Assembly (NCBI GenBank): GCA_016124675.1
Contig: WGNG01000011.1
Coordinates: 1-64,000 of the forward strand
Origin: Alphaproteobacteria bacterium
GTDB lineage: Bacteria; Pseudomonadota; Alphaproteobacteria; Caulobacterales; Maricaulaceae
Direction: 5' to 3'
Length of the DNA stretch: 64,000 bases
In this document: positions 18,012 through 26,077 of the stretch, one piece after another
How positions within the stretch are numbered: the stretch's first letter is position 1
How the letters are laid out: every line of letters begins with the position of its first letter
Translations under genes and position numbers: made by a program
Notes under the pieces: model-generated
The model's database searches: none
Told to the model about the DNA's origin: nothing
What the model saw: the letters and a program-made list of their open reading frames with translations, nothing else

Positions 18012-18963
18012 GGCTGGCCTCCTTGTCGGCGCTGACCGGACGGACCGGCTCCAGCCAGCCCCATTCATCCTTGGTGGTTCCGTCAAACAGGCCGAAGAAC
18101 CGCTCCTGGATCAGGCGCGTCACCGGCCCGGCGCCCGCGGCGCGGGTGGTCTTGTCATCCACCGAGCGGATCGGGGTCACTTCAGCGGCGGTGCCGGTGA
18201 AGAAAGCCTCGTCGCACAGATACAGCATCTCGCGCGGCAGGGCCTGCTCGACCACCTCAATGCCCTCCTTGCGCGCCAGCGTGATCACCGTGTCGCGCGT
18301 GATGCCCTGCAGGATGGAGCTCGCCGCCGGCGGCGTCATCAGCTTGCCGTTCTTGACCAGGAACAGGTTTTCGCCCGCCCCTTCGGACAGGCGCCCATCC
18401 ACGTCGAGCCCGATGCCTTCGGCATAGCCACGCGACTTGGCCTCGCGCGAGATGAGATAGCTCGACAGATAATTGCCCCCCGCCTTGGCGCCGGTGGGGG
18501 CGGTATTGGGCGCGAGGCGATTCCACGACGAGACCATCACGTCCACCCCGCGCGTGCGCGCGTCCTCGCCGAGATACGCCCCCCACGGAAAGGCGGCGAT
18601 GAACAGCTCGGTGGGCGTTTCTTTCGCCGGCACAACCCCGATCGAGCCATAGCCGATAAAGGCGATGGGCCGGATATAGGCCGAGCTCAGACCGTTGCGC
18701 GCCACCAGCGCCTTGCAGGCGGTGACGATCTCGTCCTCGCAGAACGGGATGTCGACCGAGTAGATGCGCGCTGAATCAATGAGGCGCCGGACATGGTCGC
18801 GCACCCGGAAACCCGCCGGACCCGACGGCGTGTCATAGACGCGGATGCCCTCGAACATGGAGGTGCCGTAGTGCAGCCCGTGCGACAGCACATGCACCTG
18901 GGCGTCCGCCCAGCGGATATAGGCGCCATTGCGCCAGATATAGTCGGTCGTCGTGATAGCCAT
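17995..18963 (-). CDS. ilvE: Branched-chain-amino-acid aminotransferase
   Basis: A 322-residue class IV PLP aminotransferase that makes the last step to leucine, isoleucine and valine. It closely follows E. coli Ilv[15 protein letters not shown] near the start, the PLP lysine in [28 protein letters not shown], and the end [18 protein letters not shown]. The ATG at 18963 follows leuA by 13 bases and has GGACC upstream; homology starts immediately. Its placement between leuA and leuC lets one operon cover the whole leucine branch. Confidence 0.97.
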   Translation of the reverse strand: MAITTTDYIWRNGAYIRWADAQVHVLSHGLHYGTSMFEGIRVYDTPSGPAGFRVRDHVRRLIDSARIYSVDIPFCEDEIVTACKALVARNGLSSAYIRPIAFIGYGSIGVVPAKETPTELFIAAFPWGAYLGEDARTRGVDVMVSSWNRLAPNTAPTGAKAGGNYLSSYLISREAKSRGYAEGIGLDVDGRLSEGAGENLFLVKNGKLMTPPAASSILQGITRDTVITLARKEGIEVVEQALPREMLYLCDEAFFTGTAAEVTPIRSVDDKTTRAAGAGPVTRLIQERFFGLFDGTTKDEWGWLEPVRPVSADKEASHAVAI

Positions 18964-18976
18964 GTGTGAAGGTCCT

Positions 18977-20554
18977 TCAGGCGGCGGCGTTGGCGCGGGC
19001 TTCCCGGCGCCGGCGCACGGCAAGGGCGTTGTTGAGTGCGTCGATATAAGCCCCGACGCAGGCGGGCAGGATGTCGCGGGCGCGGGCGCGGCCGGGGAAG
19101 CGCTCCCCGTCCACCTCCGCTTCCAGCTCGACCAGAACGTCTGCGCCCTGGCCGTCCGCGCCGGTCTCGTCCGGATCGGCGGCGATGTATTGCATGTCGA
19201 TCCCGGCCACGCGCGCGGGCGCGTCCATGATCTGGCTCACCGCCTGATAGGCGGCGTCCAGCGCGCCGGGCGCGCGGGCGAGATCGCTGACCCGGCCCCG
19301 CACGGGATGATCCAGCTCGATGCGCGCCACCGGCTGGTCCTGGCGCGAGATGGGCGCCCGGATTTCCAGCCGCGACAGCGTCCACATCTGGTCGCTGGCA
19401 TCACCATCCAGCCGCGCCAGGATCGCCGCCAGCCGGGCTGAATCCACCGTGCCGACCTCGTCAGCCACCGCCTTGAAGGCGTCAAACGCCTGCGCAAGCG
19501 CCTCGCCCTCCAGCGTCCAGCCGAGCGCTGCGGCGCGCGCGGCCAGCGCGTGCTTGCCCGAATGCTTGCCCAGCACCAGCGCATTGGACGCCAGGCCCAC
19601 ATCCTCGGGCTTCATGATCTCATAGGTCTCGCGGTTCATCAGCACGCCGTGCTGGTGGATGCCCGATTCATGCGCGAAGGCATTGGCGCCCACGATGGCC
19701 TTGTTGCGCGGCGGATGGGTGTTGGTCACCTGGGACAGGGTGCGCGTCGCGGCCATGATCTGGCGCGTGTCGATCCCGGTGGTCAGGCCGAACTGGTCCT
19801 TGCGGGTGCGCAGCGCCATCACCGCGTCCTCCAGCGCGCAATTGCCCGCCCGCTCGCCGATACCGGTCAGCGCGCACTCGATCTGGCGCGCCCCGCCGCG
19901 CACGGCGGCCAGCGAATTGGCCACCGCCATGCCCAGATCATCATGGCAATGGGTGGAGAAGATCACGCCCTCGGGGCGCTCCACCGCCTCGCCCAGATGG
20001 CGGAACAGGTCCATCATCTCCTCCGGCGTGGCATAGCCGACCGTGTCGGGAACGTTCAGCGTGCCCGCCCCCGCTCCGGCGGCCACCGACAGGGCCTCCA
20101 CCAGAAACGCCCGCTCGGTGCGGATCGCATCTTCAGCGGAGAACTCCACATCATCGGCGAACTCGCGCGCATAGGCGACCATCTCGGCGATCCGGGTCAG
20201 GATCTCGTCCCGGCTCATTTTCAGCTTGAATTCGCGGTGCAGGGGGCTGGTGCCCAGAAACACATGGATGCGCTTCTTCGCCGCCGCTTTCAGCGCCTTG
20301 CCCGCCGCCTCGATATCGCCTTTGGCCGCCCGCGCCAGCGAGCAGATGACGGGGCCCTCCACCTCACCCGCAATGCGCTCGACGGCGCGGAAGTCACCCG
20401 GCGAGGCGATGGCGAAGCCCGCCTCGATGACGTCGACTTTCAGCGCCGCCAGCGCTTTGGCCATTTTCAGCTTGCCGGCCTCGCTCATGGAGAAGCCGGG
20501 CGCCTGTTCGCCATCGCGCAGCGTGGTGTCAAAAATGATGACCCGGTCGCTCAC
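18977..20554 (-). CDS. leuA: 2-isopropylmalate synthase
   Basis: A 525-residue enzyme that condenses acetyl-CoA with 2-oxoisovalerate, the committed step to leucine. The catalytic TIM-barrel has FDTTLRDGEQAPGFSM, metal ligands in STHCHDDLGMAVANS, and GIGERAGNCALED. The C-terminal ~130 residues form the LeuA allosteric domain, the site of leucine feedback in the family. The start is a GTG at 20554 that overlaps the ilvM stop as GTGA. Full length, with no disruption. Confidence 0.97.
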   Translation of the reverse strand: MSDRVIIFDTTLRDGEQAPGFSMSEAGKLKMAKALAALKVDVIEAGFAIASPGDFRAVERIAGEVEGPVICSLARAAKGDIEAAGKALKAAAKKRIHVFLGTSPLHREFKLKMSRDEILTRIAEMVAYAREFADDVEFSAEDAIRTERAFLVEALSVAAGAGAGTLNVPDTVGYATPEEMMDLFRHLGEAVERPEGVIFSTHCHDDLGMAVANSLAAVRGGARQIECALTGIGERAGNCALEDAVMALRTRKDQFGLTTGIDTRQIMAATRTLSQVTNTHPPRNKAIVGANAFAHESGIHQHGVLMNRETYEIMKPEDVGLASNALVLGKHSGKHALAARAAALGWTLEGEALAQAFDAFKAVADEVGTVDSARLAAILARLDGDASDQMWTLSRLEIRAPISRQDQPVARIELDHPVRGRVSDLARAPGALDAAYQAVSQIMDAPARVAGIDMQYIAADPDETGADGQGADVLVELEAEVDGERFPGRARARDILPACVGAYIDALNNALAVRRRREARANAAA

Positions 20555-20814
20555 GACGCCGCCTCCAGCGCCTGCGGCCAGGCCGGCGCCACCGCCACGA
20601 CCTCGTACATCTTGGCGATCTGGGCGCAGACCGTCTCCACCTGGCGGCCCGGATCGCGCGGCGACACCTCAAGGGTCAGGCGCGCGGCCGCGCCCGGACG
20701 CGCCGGCGGCAGGGACATCGCACGCACGACGAAACCGCGCCGCTCCACCAGGCCGATAAGGCGCAGCACCGCGCCCTCGCCGGGACGAAAATCAATATCG
20801 ATGCGGCAGGTCAT
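20551..20814 (-). CDS. ilvM: Short acetolactate synthase regulatory subunit (IlvM type, ACT domain)
   Basis: An 87-residue single-ACT-domain protein (DIDFRPGEGAVLRLIGLVER at the N-terminus). It is co-encoded with, and overlaps by four bases on both sides, the catalytic subunit gene and leuA. Its size matches IlvM of E. coli acetohydroxyacid synthase II rather than the ~160-residue IlvH/IlvN subunits usual in alphaproteobacteria. IlvM is needed for full activity but gives little valine inhibition in E. coli; whether that holds here is unknown. Confidence 0.85.
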   Translation of the reverse strand: MTCRIDIDFRPGEGAVLRLIGLVERRGFVVRAMSLPPARPGAAARLTLEVSPRDPGRQVETVCAQIAKMYEVVAVAPAWPQALEAAS

Positions 20815-22520
20815 GACGCCTCCATCATGTCGGAATTGGATTTGCCCGGCGGCACCAGCGGCCAGACGTTTTCGGCCGGGTCGATGCGCACATGGGCCAG
20901 GATCGGCCCGCGCGTCTTGAGCAGGCGGTCAATGGCGCCGGGCACATCGGCGCGCCGGTCCACGGTGAACGCCTCGATCCCGAAGGCGCGGGCCACTTCA
21001 GCGAAATCGGGATTGTCGTAGAGGTCGACCTCGGAGAAATTCTGCTCGTAGAACAGCTCCTGCCACTGGCGCACCATGCCCAGCTGGGAATTGTCCAACA
21101 GCACGATCTTCAGCGGCAGGCCATAACGGCGCAGCGTCGCCAGCTCCTGGATATTCATCATGATCGAGCCGTCGCCGGTCACCGTCACCACGGTCGCGTC
21201 CGGCTCGGCGAACAGCGCGCCGATGCCCGCCGGAATGCCGTAGCCCATGGCGCCGAGCCCGGCGCTGGTCAGGTGAGCCTGGGGCCTTGAGAAGCGGCAG
21301 TGCTGGGCCACCCACATCTGGTGCTGGCCCACATCGCAGGTCACGATGAAACGGTCGCCGGCCTGGCGCGACAGCGCGTTGAGCAAGGCCGGGGCATAGA
21401 CGCCCGCGCCCGGAGCGTCATAGCGGAAGGCCCAGTCGGCGGCGTTGCGGGCGCAGCGCGTCCGCCACGCGGCGATGTCCAGCCGCCCCGGCTCCAGCTG
21501 GGTCAGGATGGCCGCGATATCGCCGGGCAGCGCCACATTGGCGCGGCGCAGCTTGGAAATCTCCGACGCGTCGCCATCGATATGGATCACCTGCGCGCCC
21601 GGCGCGAACGTGTCGAGCTTGCCGGTGGCGCGATCATCAAAACGCGCACCCACACAGATCAAGAGATCGCTTTCCATCACCGCCGTGTTGGCCGCGCGCG
21701 TGCCGTGCATGCCCAGCATGCCCAGGAAGTCCTCGCGCTCGGTGGGCAGGCCGCCCAGACCCTTCAGCGTCGCCACCGCCGGGATGCGGGTGCGGTCATG
21801 GAAATCGCGCAAGGCTGCCTCAGCCCGGGCGATGGCAATTCCGCCGCCAAAATACAGAACCGGGCGGCGCGCCGCGCGGATCAGGGCTTCAGCCGCCCGC
21901 ATGGACGCCGGATCAGGCGATGCATAACCGGCGGGCGCCGGGACCGGTCCCGCTGGGGGGAACGGCCCGAGGGCTTGGGTGACGTCCTTGGGCAGGTCGA
22001 TCAGGACCGGCCCCGGGCGCCCGCCCTTCGCCAGCGCGAACGCTTCGGCGAAGATCTCAGGGATGTCGGCAGCGCTGCGCGCAATGAAGGAATGCTTCAC
22101 GATCGGCAGGGTGACGCCGAACACGTCAATCTCCTGGAACGCATCAGTGCCCATCAGCGACGTGCCCACCTGGCCGGTGATCGCCACCATGGGCACTGAA
22201 TCCATGAAGGCGTTGGCGATGCCGGTGATCAGATTGGTGGCGCCCGGCCCGGACGTGGCCAGGCACACGCCCGGCTCGCCCGACACCCGGCCATAGGCGT
22301 CCGCCGCCAGCGCCGCCGCCTGCTCATGGCGCACCAGCACGTGCTTCAGGCGTGAGCCGGGCAGCGCGTCATAGACCGGCATGATCGCCCCGCCGGGATA
22401 GCCGAACACATAGTCCACGCCCTCACGCTCCAGCGCCTCGACGACCAGATGGGCGCCGGTGCGCGCAGCCGGTTTCGCGGCCAGATCATGCGGCGGGGGC
22501 GGGGCGGCGGCGGTCAGCAT
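20811..22520 (-). CDS. ilvB: Acetolactate synthase catalytic subunit
   Basis: A 569-residue thiamine-diphosphate enzyme that joins pyruvate with pyruvate or 2-oxobutyrate, the first common step to valine/leucine and isoleucine. Seen: GYPGGAIMPVYDAL followed by the catalytic Glu in RHEQAAALAADAYGR, the FAD-associated middle domain, and the ThDP/Mg motif VTVTGDGSIMMN with the DNSQLGMVRQWQ block. The ATG at 22520 is four bases past the ilvC stop. Pairing with a short IlvM subunit suggests an IlvG-like isozyme. Proline and alanine in the first 20 residues look like a non-conserved extension. Confidence 0.95.
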   Translation of the reverse strand: MLTAAAPPPPHDLAAKPAARTGAHLVVEALEREGVDYVFGYPGGAIMPVYDALPGSRLKHVLVRHEQAAALAADAYGRVSGEPGVCLATSGPGATNLITGIANAFMDSVPMVAITGQVGTSLMGTDAFQEIDVFGVTLPIVKHSFIARSAADIPEIFAEAFALAKGGRPGPVLIDLPKDVTQALGPFPPAGPVPAPAGYASPDPASMRAAEALIRAARRPVLYFGGGIAIARAEAALRDFHDRTRIPAVATLKGLGGLPTEREDFLGMLGMHGTRAANTAVMESDLLICVGARFDDRATGKLDTFAPGAQVIHIDGDASEISKLRRANVALPGDIAAILTQLEPGRLDIAAWRTRCARNAADWAFRYDAPGAGVYAPALLNALSRQAGDRFIVTCDVGQHQMWVAQHCRFSRPQAHLTSAGLGAMGYGIPAGIGALFAEPDATVVTVTGDGSIMMNIQELATLRRYGLPLKIVLLDNSQLGMVRQWQELFYEQNFSEVDLYDNPDFAEVARAFGIEAFTVDRRADVPGAIDRLLKTRGPILAHVRIDPAENVWPLVPPGKSNSDMMEAS

Positions 22521-22524
22521 GGCC

Positions 22525-23541
22525 CTATTCCGCCTGACCGGCATTGGCGCCGGGCTGCAGCCACGCCATGCGCGCGCGCAGGCGCGCCCCGGTTCTCTCG
22601 ATGTCCTGCTCCAGGTCCTTGCGCAGCAGGGCGTCATATTTCGGCTTGCCGGCCTGGTTTTCCAGGATCCAGTCGCGGGCGAAGGCGCCCGTCTGAATAT
22701 CGGTCAGCACCTCGCGCATGCGCGCCCGGGTTTCGGCATTGATGACGCGCGGGCCGGAGACGAGATCGCCATACTTGGCGGTCTCCGAGATGAAGTCATG
22801 CATGCGCGCGAGCCCGCCCTCATACATCAGGTCCACGATCAGCTTGAGCTCGTGCAGGCATTCGAAATAGGCGATCTCGGGCTGGTAGCCGGCCTCCACC
22901 AGCGTCTCGTAGCCGGCCGCCACCAGCTCGCTGGCGCCGCCGCACAGCACTGCCTGCTCGCCGAACAGGTCGGTTTCGGTCTCCTCGGCGAAGGTGGTCT
23001 CCAGGGCGCCGCCCGTCGTGCCGCCATTGCCCTTGCAATAGGCCAGCGCCCGCTCGCGCGCCTGCCCCGACGCGTCCTGCCACACCGCAAACAGGCTGGG
23101 CACGCCGCGCCCGATCTCGAACTCCCGGCGCACCAGATCGCCCGGACCCTTGGGCGCCACCAGGATGACGTCGATATCGGCGCGCGGCCGCACCTGGCCG
23201 TAATGGATGGAGAAGCCGTGGGCGACCATCAAGGTCTCGCCCGGCGCCATGTTGGGCGCGATATCGGTCTCATAGACCGTCTTGTGCGTCATGTCCGGCG
23301 TCAGCATGGCGATGAACGTCGCCCGCCTGGCGGCGTCAGCCGGCGTGAACACCTCAAACCCGTCCGCCGCAGCCCGGGCTGCTGCCTTGCCGCCGGGGCG
23401 GGCGCCGACAATCACCCCATGCCCGCTGTCGCGCAGATTGCGGGCATGGGCCCGGCCCTGGCTGCCATAGCCGATAATGGCGATGGGACCGGGCTGGATC
23501 GCCTCGGCGCGGGCGTCGTCTTCTGTGTAGATGCGGGTCAA
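22525..23541 (-). CDS. ilvC: Ketol-acid reductoisomerase
   Basis: A 338-residue class I KARI (NADPH, Mg) that isomerises and reduces acetolactate. Motifs: [19 protein letters not shown] (dinucleotide fold), [28 protein letters not shown] and [17 protein letters not shown] with the metal-binding acids. Family length is ~338, which requires the TTG start at 23541; TGGAG stands eight bases upstream, and reading further upstream would run through the attenuator. It is the first enzyme gene of the ilv-leu operon. Confidence 0.95.
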   Translation of the reverse strand: MTRIYTEDDARAEAIQPGPIAIIGYGSQGRAHARNLRDSGHGVIVGARPGGKAAARAAADGFEVFTPADAARRATFIAMLTPDMTHKTVYETDIAPNMAPGETLMVAHGFSIHYGQVRPRADIDVILVAPKGPGDLVRREFEIGRGVPSLFAVWQDASGQARERALAYCKGNGGTTGGALETTFAEETETDLFGEQAVLCGGASELVAAGYETLVEAGYQPEIAYFECLHELKLIVDLMYEGGLARMHDFISETAKYGDLVSGPRVINAETRARMREVLTDIQTGAFARDWILENQAGKPKYDALLRKDLEQDIERTGARLRARMAWLQPGANAGQAE

Positions 23542-23572
23542 TGTGCAGTCTCCAGGGTGATGACAGGGCAAG

Positions 23573-23600
23573 AAAAAACCCCCGCTCGGGGAGCGGGGGT
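23573..23600 (-). terminator. ilv-leu attenuator terminator
   Basis: On the minus strand a perfect 10-bp stem ACCCCCGCTC/GAGCGGGGGT with a CCC loop is followed by six T (23573-23578). It lies 30 bases after the leader peptide stop and 32 bases before ilvC. Its 5' arm contains CCGCTCC, complementary to GGAGCGG inside the leader gene (23645-23651), which could form a competing antiterminator. A further small hairpin (GGAAG/CTTCC, about 23614-23628) lies between. Confidence 0.9.
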
Positions 23601-23630
23601 CCTTGGCGTCTTGGGGAAGTTCAGCTTCCG

Positions 23631-23756
23631 TCAGACAGGCGCCGCCGCTCCGCGAAGGGAGGTGATAAGGACGACGACAAGAAGGACGAACGACGACGCC
23701 GCCACGGCCTGGAGCCGGGCGTTCGCGGTCTTCGCAATGGCCTTCGCGTCGCGCAT
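23631..23756 (-). CDS. ilvL: ilv-leu operon leader peptide
   Basis: A 41-residue reading frame whose residues 23-34 read [12 protein letters not shown]: four Val, four Leu and one Ile in twelve codons. Such a run of the end-product amino acids immediately before a terminator is the hallmark of ribosome-mediated attenuation. When charged Val, Leu or Ile tRNA is scarce the ribosome stalls here and an antiterminator forms, letting transcription reach ilvC-ilvB-ilvM-leuA-ilvE-leuCDB. The ATG has only a weak GAGA-like ribosome site. I rest the call on the codon run, position and terminator. Confidence 0.85.
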   Translation of the reverse strand: MRDAKAIAKTANARLQAVAASSFVLLVVVLITSLRGAAAPV

Positions 23757-24069
23757 GGCGGGCCGTCTCGACTGGGTGGGCGTCCAGGACCGTCCTGAAC
23801 GCAGCTGACGCGGCGATGCTGCATGTGCGGCCTCGCCGACCTGTCGAAAAGCCTAGGGGCGATAACGCCACCTTGGCAACAGGGAAAATGTACGGACCTT
23901 CGAAAAAAATTTTTCGATATAATTTTCAATTGCTTACGAGTGTATTTCCACTGCCGCCCGACGAAATTGTGTCTTTTGGGCCACATCAGGCTGGTTGACG
24001 CGGTGTGGAAAAGCCGCCCATCGTGGCGTCAGCGCTGAGCAGGTGCAGCGCAAATTTTCGGAGCCCGAC
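23757..24069. promoter_or_regulatory. Divergent promoter region of the ilv-leu and thr operons
   Basis: A 313-base gap between the two leader peptides, strikingly AT-rich in the middle for this genome. It contains the near-palindrome TCGAAAAAAATTTTTCGA (23900-23917) and, immediately after it, TATAAT (23918-23923), a candidate rightward -10 element. Minus-strand TTGAAA lies close by. Both operons presumably start here; exact transcription starts cannot be read. No gene is seen. Confidence 0.6.
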
Positions 24070-24219
24070 ATGGCCTTCGCCGCCGTCCTTCGTGGTCTTG
24101 ATCTGGCAGGCGCCAACGCGCTGGCGGGTCTTGGCGTGCGCCTCGACGGCCTCATGCTCCTCGTCTCCACGACCACGGCCACCACCACCATTACAGGCGG
24201 GCGGTGCGGCGCGGGCTGA
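24070..24219 (+). CDS. thrL: thr operon leader peptide
   Basis: A 49-residue reading frame with STTTATTTIT at residues 33-42: seven Thr and one Ile among ten codons. It resembles the E. coli thrL leader in principle, where stalling at Thr or Ile codons prevents the terminator. GGAG (24060-24063) six bases before the ATG is a good ribosome site. An internal Met29 would give a 21-residue peptide but has no such site. The terminator follows 30 bases after the stop codon, and thrA begins 101 bases after it. Confidence 0.87.
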   Translation: MAFAAVLRGLDLAGANALAGLGVRLDGLMLLVSTTTATTTITGGRCGAG

Positions 24220-24248
24220 GGAACAACTCTCACACCTGACCGACCCGA

Positions 24249-24278
24249 CCCGCTCCCGGCCCCGGAAGCGGGTTTTTT
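24249..24278 (+). terminator. thr attenuator terminator
   Basis: Stem CCCGCT (24249-24254) with AGCGGG (24267-24272), extended inside by CCG/CGG around a four-base loop, and followed by six T (24273-24278). It lies between the Thr-rich leader and thrA. The GC-rich end of the leader (GGCGGGCGGTGCGGCGCGGG) can pair with the C-rich 5' arm and may act as antiterminator. Confidence 0.88.
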
Positions 24279-24319
24279 CTTGGCTGAATTTCCGGCCACC
24301 CAACAAGGACCCGACGATC

Positions 24320-26065
24320 ATGGACCCCGCTCTTGCCCCATCCGCCGCCCGCCCGCTTTGCGTGCTGAAATTCGGCGGCTCGGTGCTCACCACCCGGGCT
24401 GACTACGCCCTGGCCGGCGCCGAAGCCTACCGCCACGTGCGCGACGGCGAGACCGTGATCATCATCGTGTCCGCGCTGCAGGGCGAAACCGACGCCCTGT
24501 TCGCCGAGGCTGAGGCCGCTGGCGCGGGCGCCTGTCCTGCCATGACGGCGCGTCTTGTCCGGCTGGGCGAATACCGCTCTGCGGCGCTGATGGGGCTGGA
24601 GCTCGCCCGGCTCGGCGTGCGCGCACGCGTGCTCGACCCGCACGAGATCGCGCTGGAAGCCGAAGGCGATCCGCTGGACGCCGATCTTGTGCGCCTTGAC
24701 CGAAAGCGGCTTGATGCGGCGCTGCGCGATGTCGAGGCGGTCGTCCTGCCCGGCTTCACCGCTGGTCATGCCCGCCACGGCGCCGTGACGCTGGGCCGGG
24801 GCGGCACGGACCTGACGGCGGTCTTCTTCGCCGCGCAGGCCGGGGCGCGGCGCGTGCGCCTGATCAAGGATGTGGACGGGGTCTATACCGATGATCCGGC
24901 CCGCGATCCGGCCGCGCGCCGCTATGACCGGCTGGATTACGACGCCGCCCTGAAAGCCAGCCGCGGCCTGATCCAGCCCAAGGCGATCGAGGCGGCCCGC
25001 GCCGCCGGGCTGGAGATCGAGATCGCCGCCATGGGCGCCGGTCACGCCACCCGCGTCGCGCCCGGCCCCGCCGTCATCGGCGCGCCGGTGCGCGCGCGCC
25101 CCTTGCGCGTGGCGCTTCTGGGATGCGGCGCGGTGGGATCAGGCGTGCTCGATCACCTCATCGCCCGGCCTGACCTGTTCGTGCTCAATCCGGTCCTGGT
25201 GCGCCGCCCGGAGCGCCGCGCCGATGACCGGCGCGCCGCCTTCACCGCAAACGCCGACCGCGCGCTGGCCGATGCCCCGGACCTGGTCATCGAGGCGATG
25301 GGCGGGGTCGATCAGCCTGCAGGGCTGATGCTGCGCGCCCTGGCGGGCGGCGCCCATGTCGTCACCGCCAACAAGGCCGCCCTGGCCGCCCGGTACGAGG
25401 CGCTGAAGGCCGGCGCGCGCATGGCGGACCGGCGCTTGCAATACGCCGCCAGCGTCGGCGGCGGCGTGGTTGTCCTGGAAGCGCTTGATCGCCTCAGGAA
25501 CCGGGGCGTCCTCAGCGTGGAGGGCGTCATGAACGGCACCGGTAATTTCATCCTCAGCCGTCTGCGCGCCGGCGCGGCGTTCGACGATGCGGTGGCTGAA
25601 GCCCAGCGCCTTGGCTTTGCCGAAGCCGACCCCAGCGCCGATGTCGAGGGTCTCGACGCCGCCGACAAGCTGTCGCTCCTCATCCGAGAGGCGTTCGGCA
25701 GAACCGTCCCGCCCGGAGCCATCGCCAGGCAATCCTTGCGTGACGCCACGCCCGCCCGCATCGCCGACGCGGCGTCCCGCGGCGAGGTCTTCAAGCAGGT
25801 CGGACGCTGCGCCCTGAAGCCTGACGGATCGGTGGAGGCGAGCGTGCGCGTCATGAGCCTGCCCCTCGCCCATCCGCTTGCAGGCGCGGTGAACGAGGAG
25901 AACCGTTTTGTGGTCACGCTGGCGGACGGGTCGGTCCACGCGCTGTACGGCAAGGGCGCCGGGCGCTGGCCGACGGCGGCCGCCGTGTTTGCAGACGTGA
26001 TGGACATTGCGCGCGCTTGCGCGTGTGATGGGCCCCGGCGCGCCGCCCTGGCCGCCAGCGCCTGA
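24320..26065 (+). CDS. thrA: Bifunctional aspartokinase/homoserine dehydrogenase lacking the ACT region
   Basis: A 581-residue fusion for the first and third steps from aspartate to homoserine. Residues ~12-250 are an aspartokinase domain: Lys17 in VLKFGGSV, TLGRGGTDLTAVFF, KDVDGVYTDDPA. Residues ~262-581 are homoserine dehydrogenase: nucleotide loop LLGCGAVGSG, VVTANKAALAA, EGVMNGTGNFIL, and DPSADVEGLDAADKLSLL with the catalytic Asp/Lys. E. coli ThrA is 820 residues because two ACT domains that bind threonine lie between; here only ~10 residues separate the domains, so classical allosteric inhibition is not expected. The ATG at 24320 is where homology begins. It is followed 12 bases later by thrB. 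Confidence 0.92.
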   Translation: MDPALAPSAARPLCVLKFGGSVLTTRADYALAGAEAYRHVRDGETVIIIVSALQGETDALFAEAEAAGAGACPAMTARLVRLGEYRSAALMGLELARLGVRARVLDPHEIALEAEGDPLDADLVRLDRKRLDAALRDVEAVVLPGFTAGHARHGAVTLGRGGTDLTAVFFAAQAGARRVRLIKDVDGVYTDDPARDPAARRYDRLDYDAALKASRGLIQPKAIEAARAAGLEIEIAAMGAGHATRVAPGPAVIGAPVRARPLRVALLGCGAVGSGVLDHLIARPDLFVLNPVLVRRPERRADDRRAAFTANADRALADAPDLVIEAMGGVDQPAGLMLRALAGGAHVVTANKAALAARYEALKAGARMADRRLQYAASVGGGVVVLEALDRLRNRGVLSVEGVMNGTGNFILSRLRAGAAFDDAVAEAQRLGFAEADPSADVEGLDAADKLSLLIREAFGRTVPPGAIARQSLRDATPARIADAASRGEVFKQVGRCALKPDGSVEASVRVMSLPLAHPLAGAVNEENRFVVTLADGSVHALYGKGAGRWPTAAAVFADVMDIARACACDGPRRAALAASA

Positions 26066-26077
26066 AGGAGACGCCCC

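Noticed and set aside
22459-23808. 449-residue plus-strand frame opposite ilvC
   Set aside because: It is a shadow of ilvC, which has complete motifs on the minus strand, and it runs through the attenuator without any protein pattern.
22525-23871. Longer reading of ilvC (448 residues)
   Set aside because: The extra N-terminus crosses the leader and terminator and has no KARI homology; the TTG at 23541 gives the family length with a good ribosome site.
24157-24219. Short thr leader starting at an internal ATG (21 residues)
   Set aside because: The ATG lacks a ribosome site, whereas the ATG at 24070 has GGAG six bases upstream; the Thr codons are shared, so the mechanism is unaffected.
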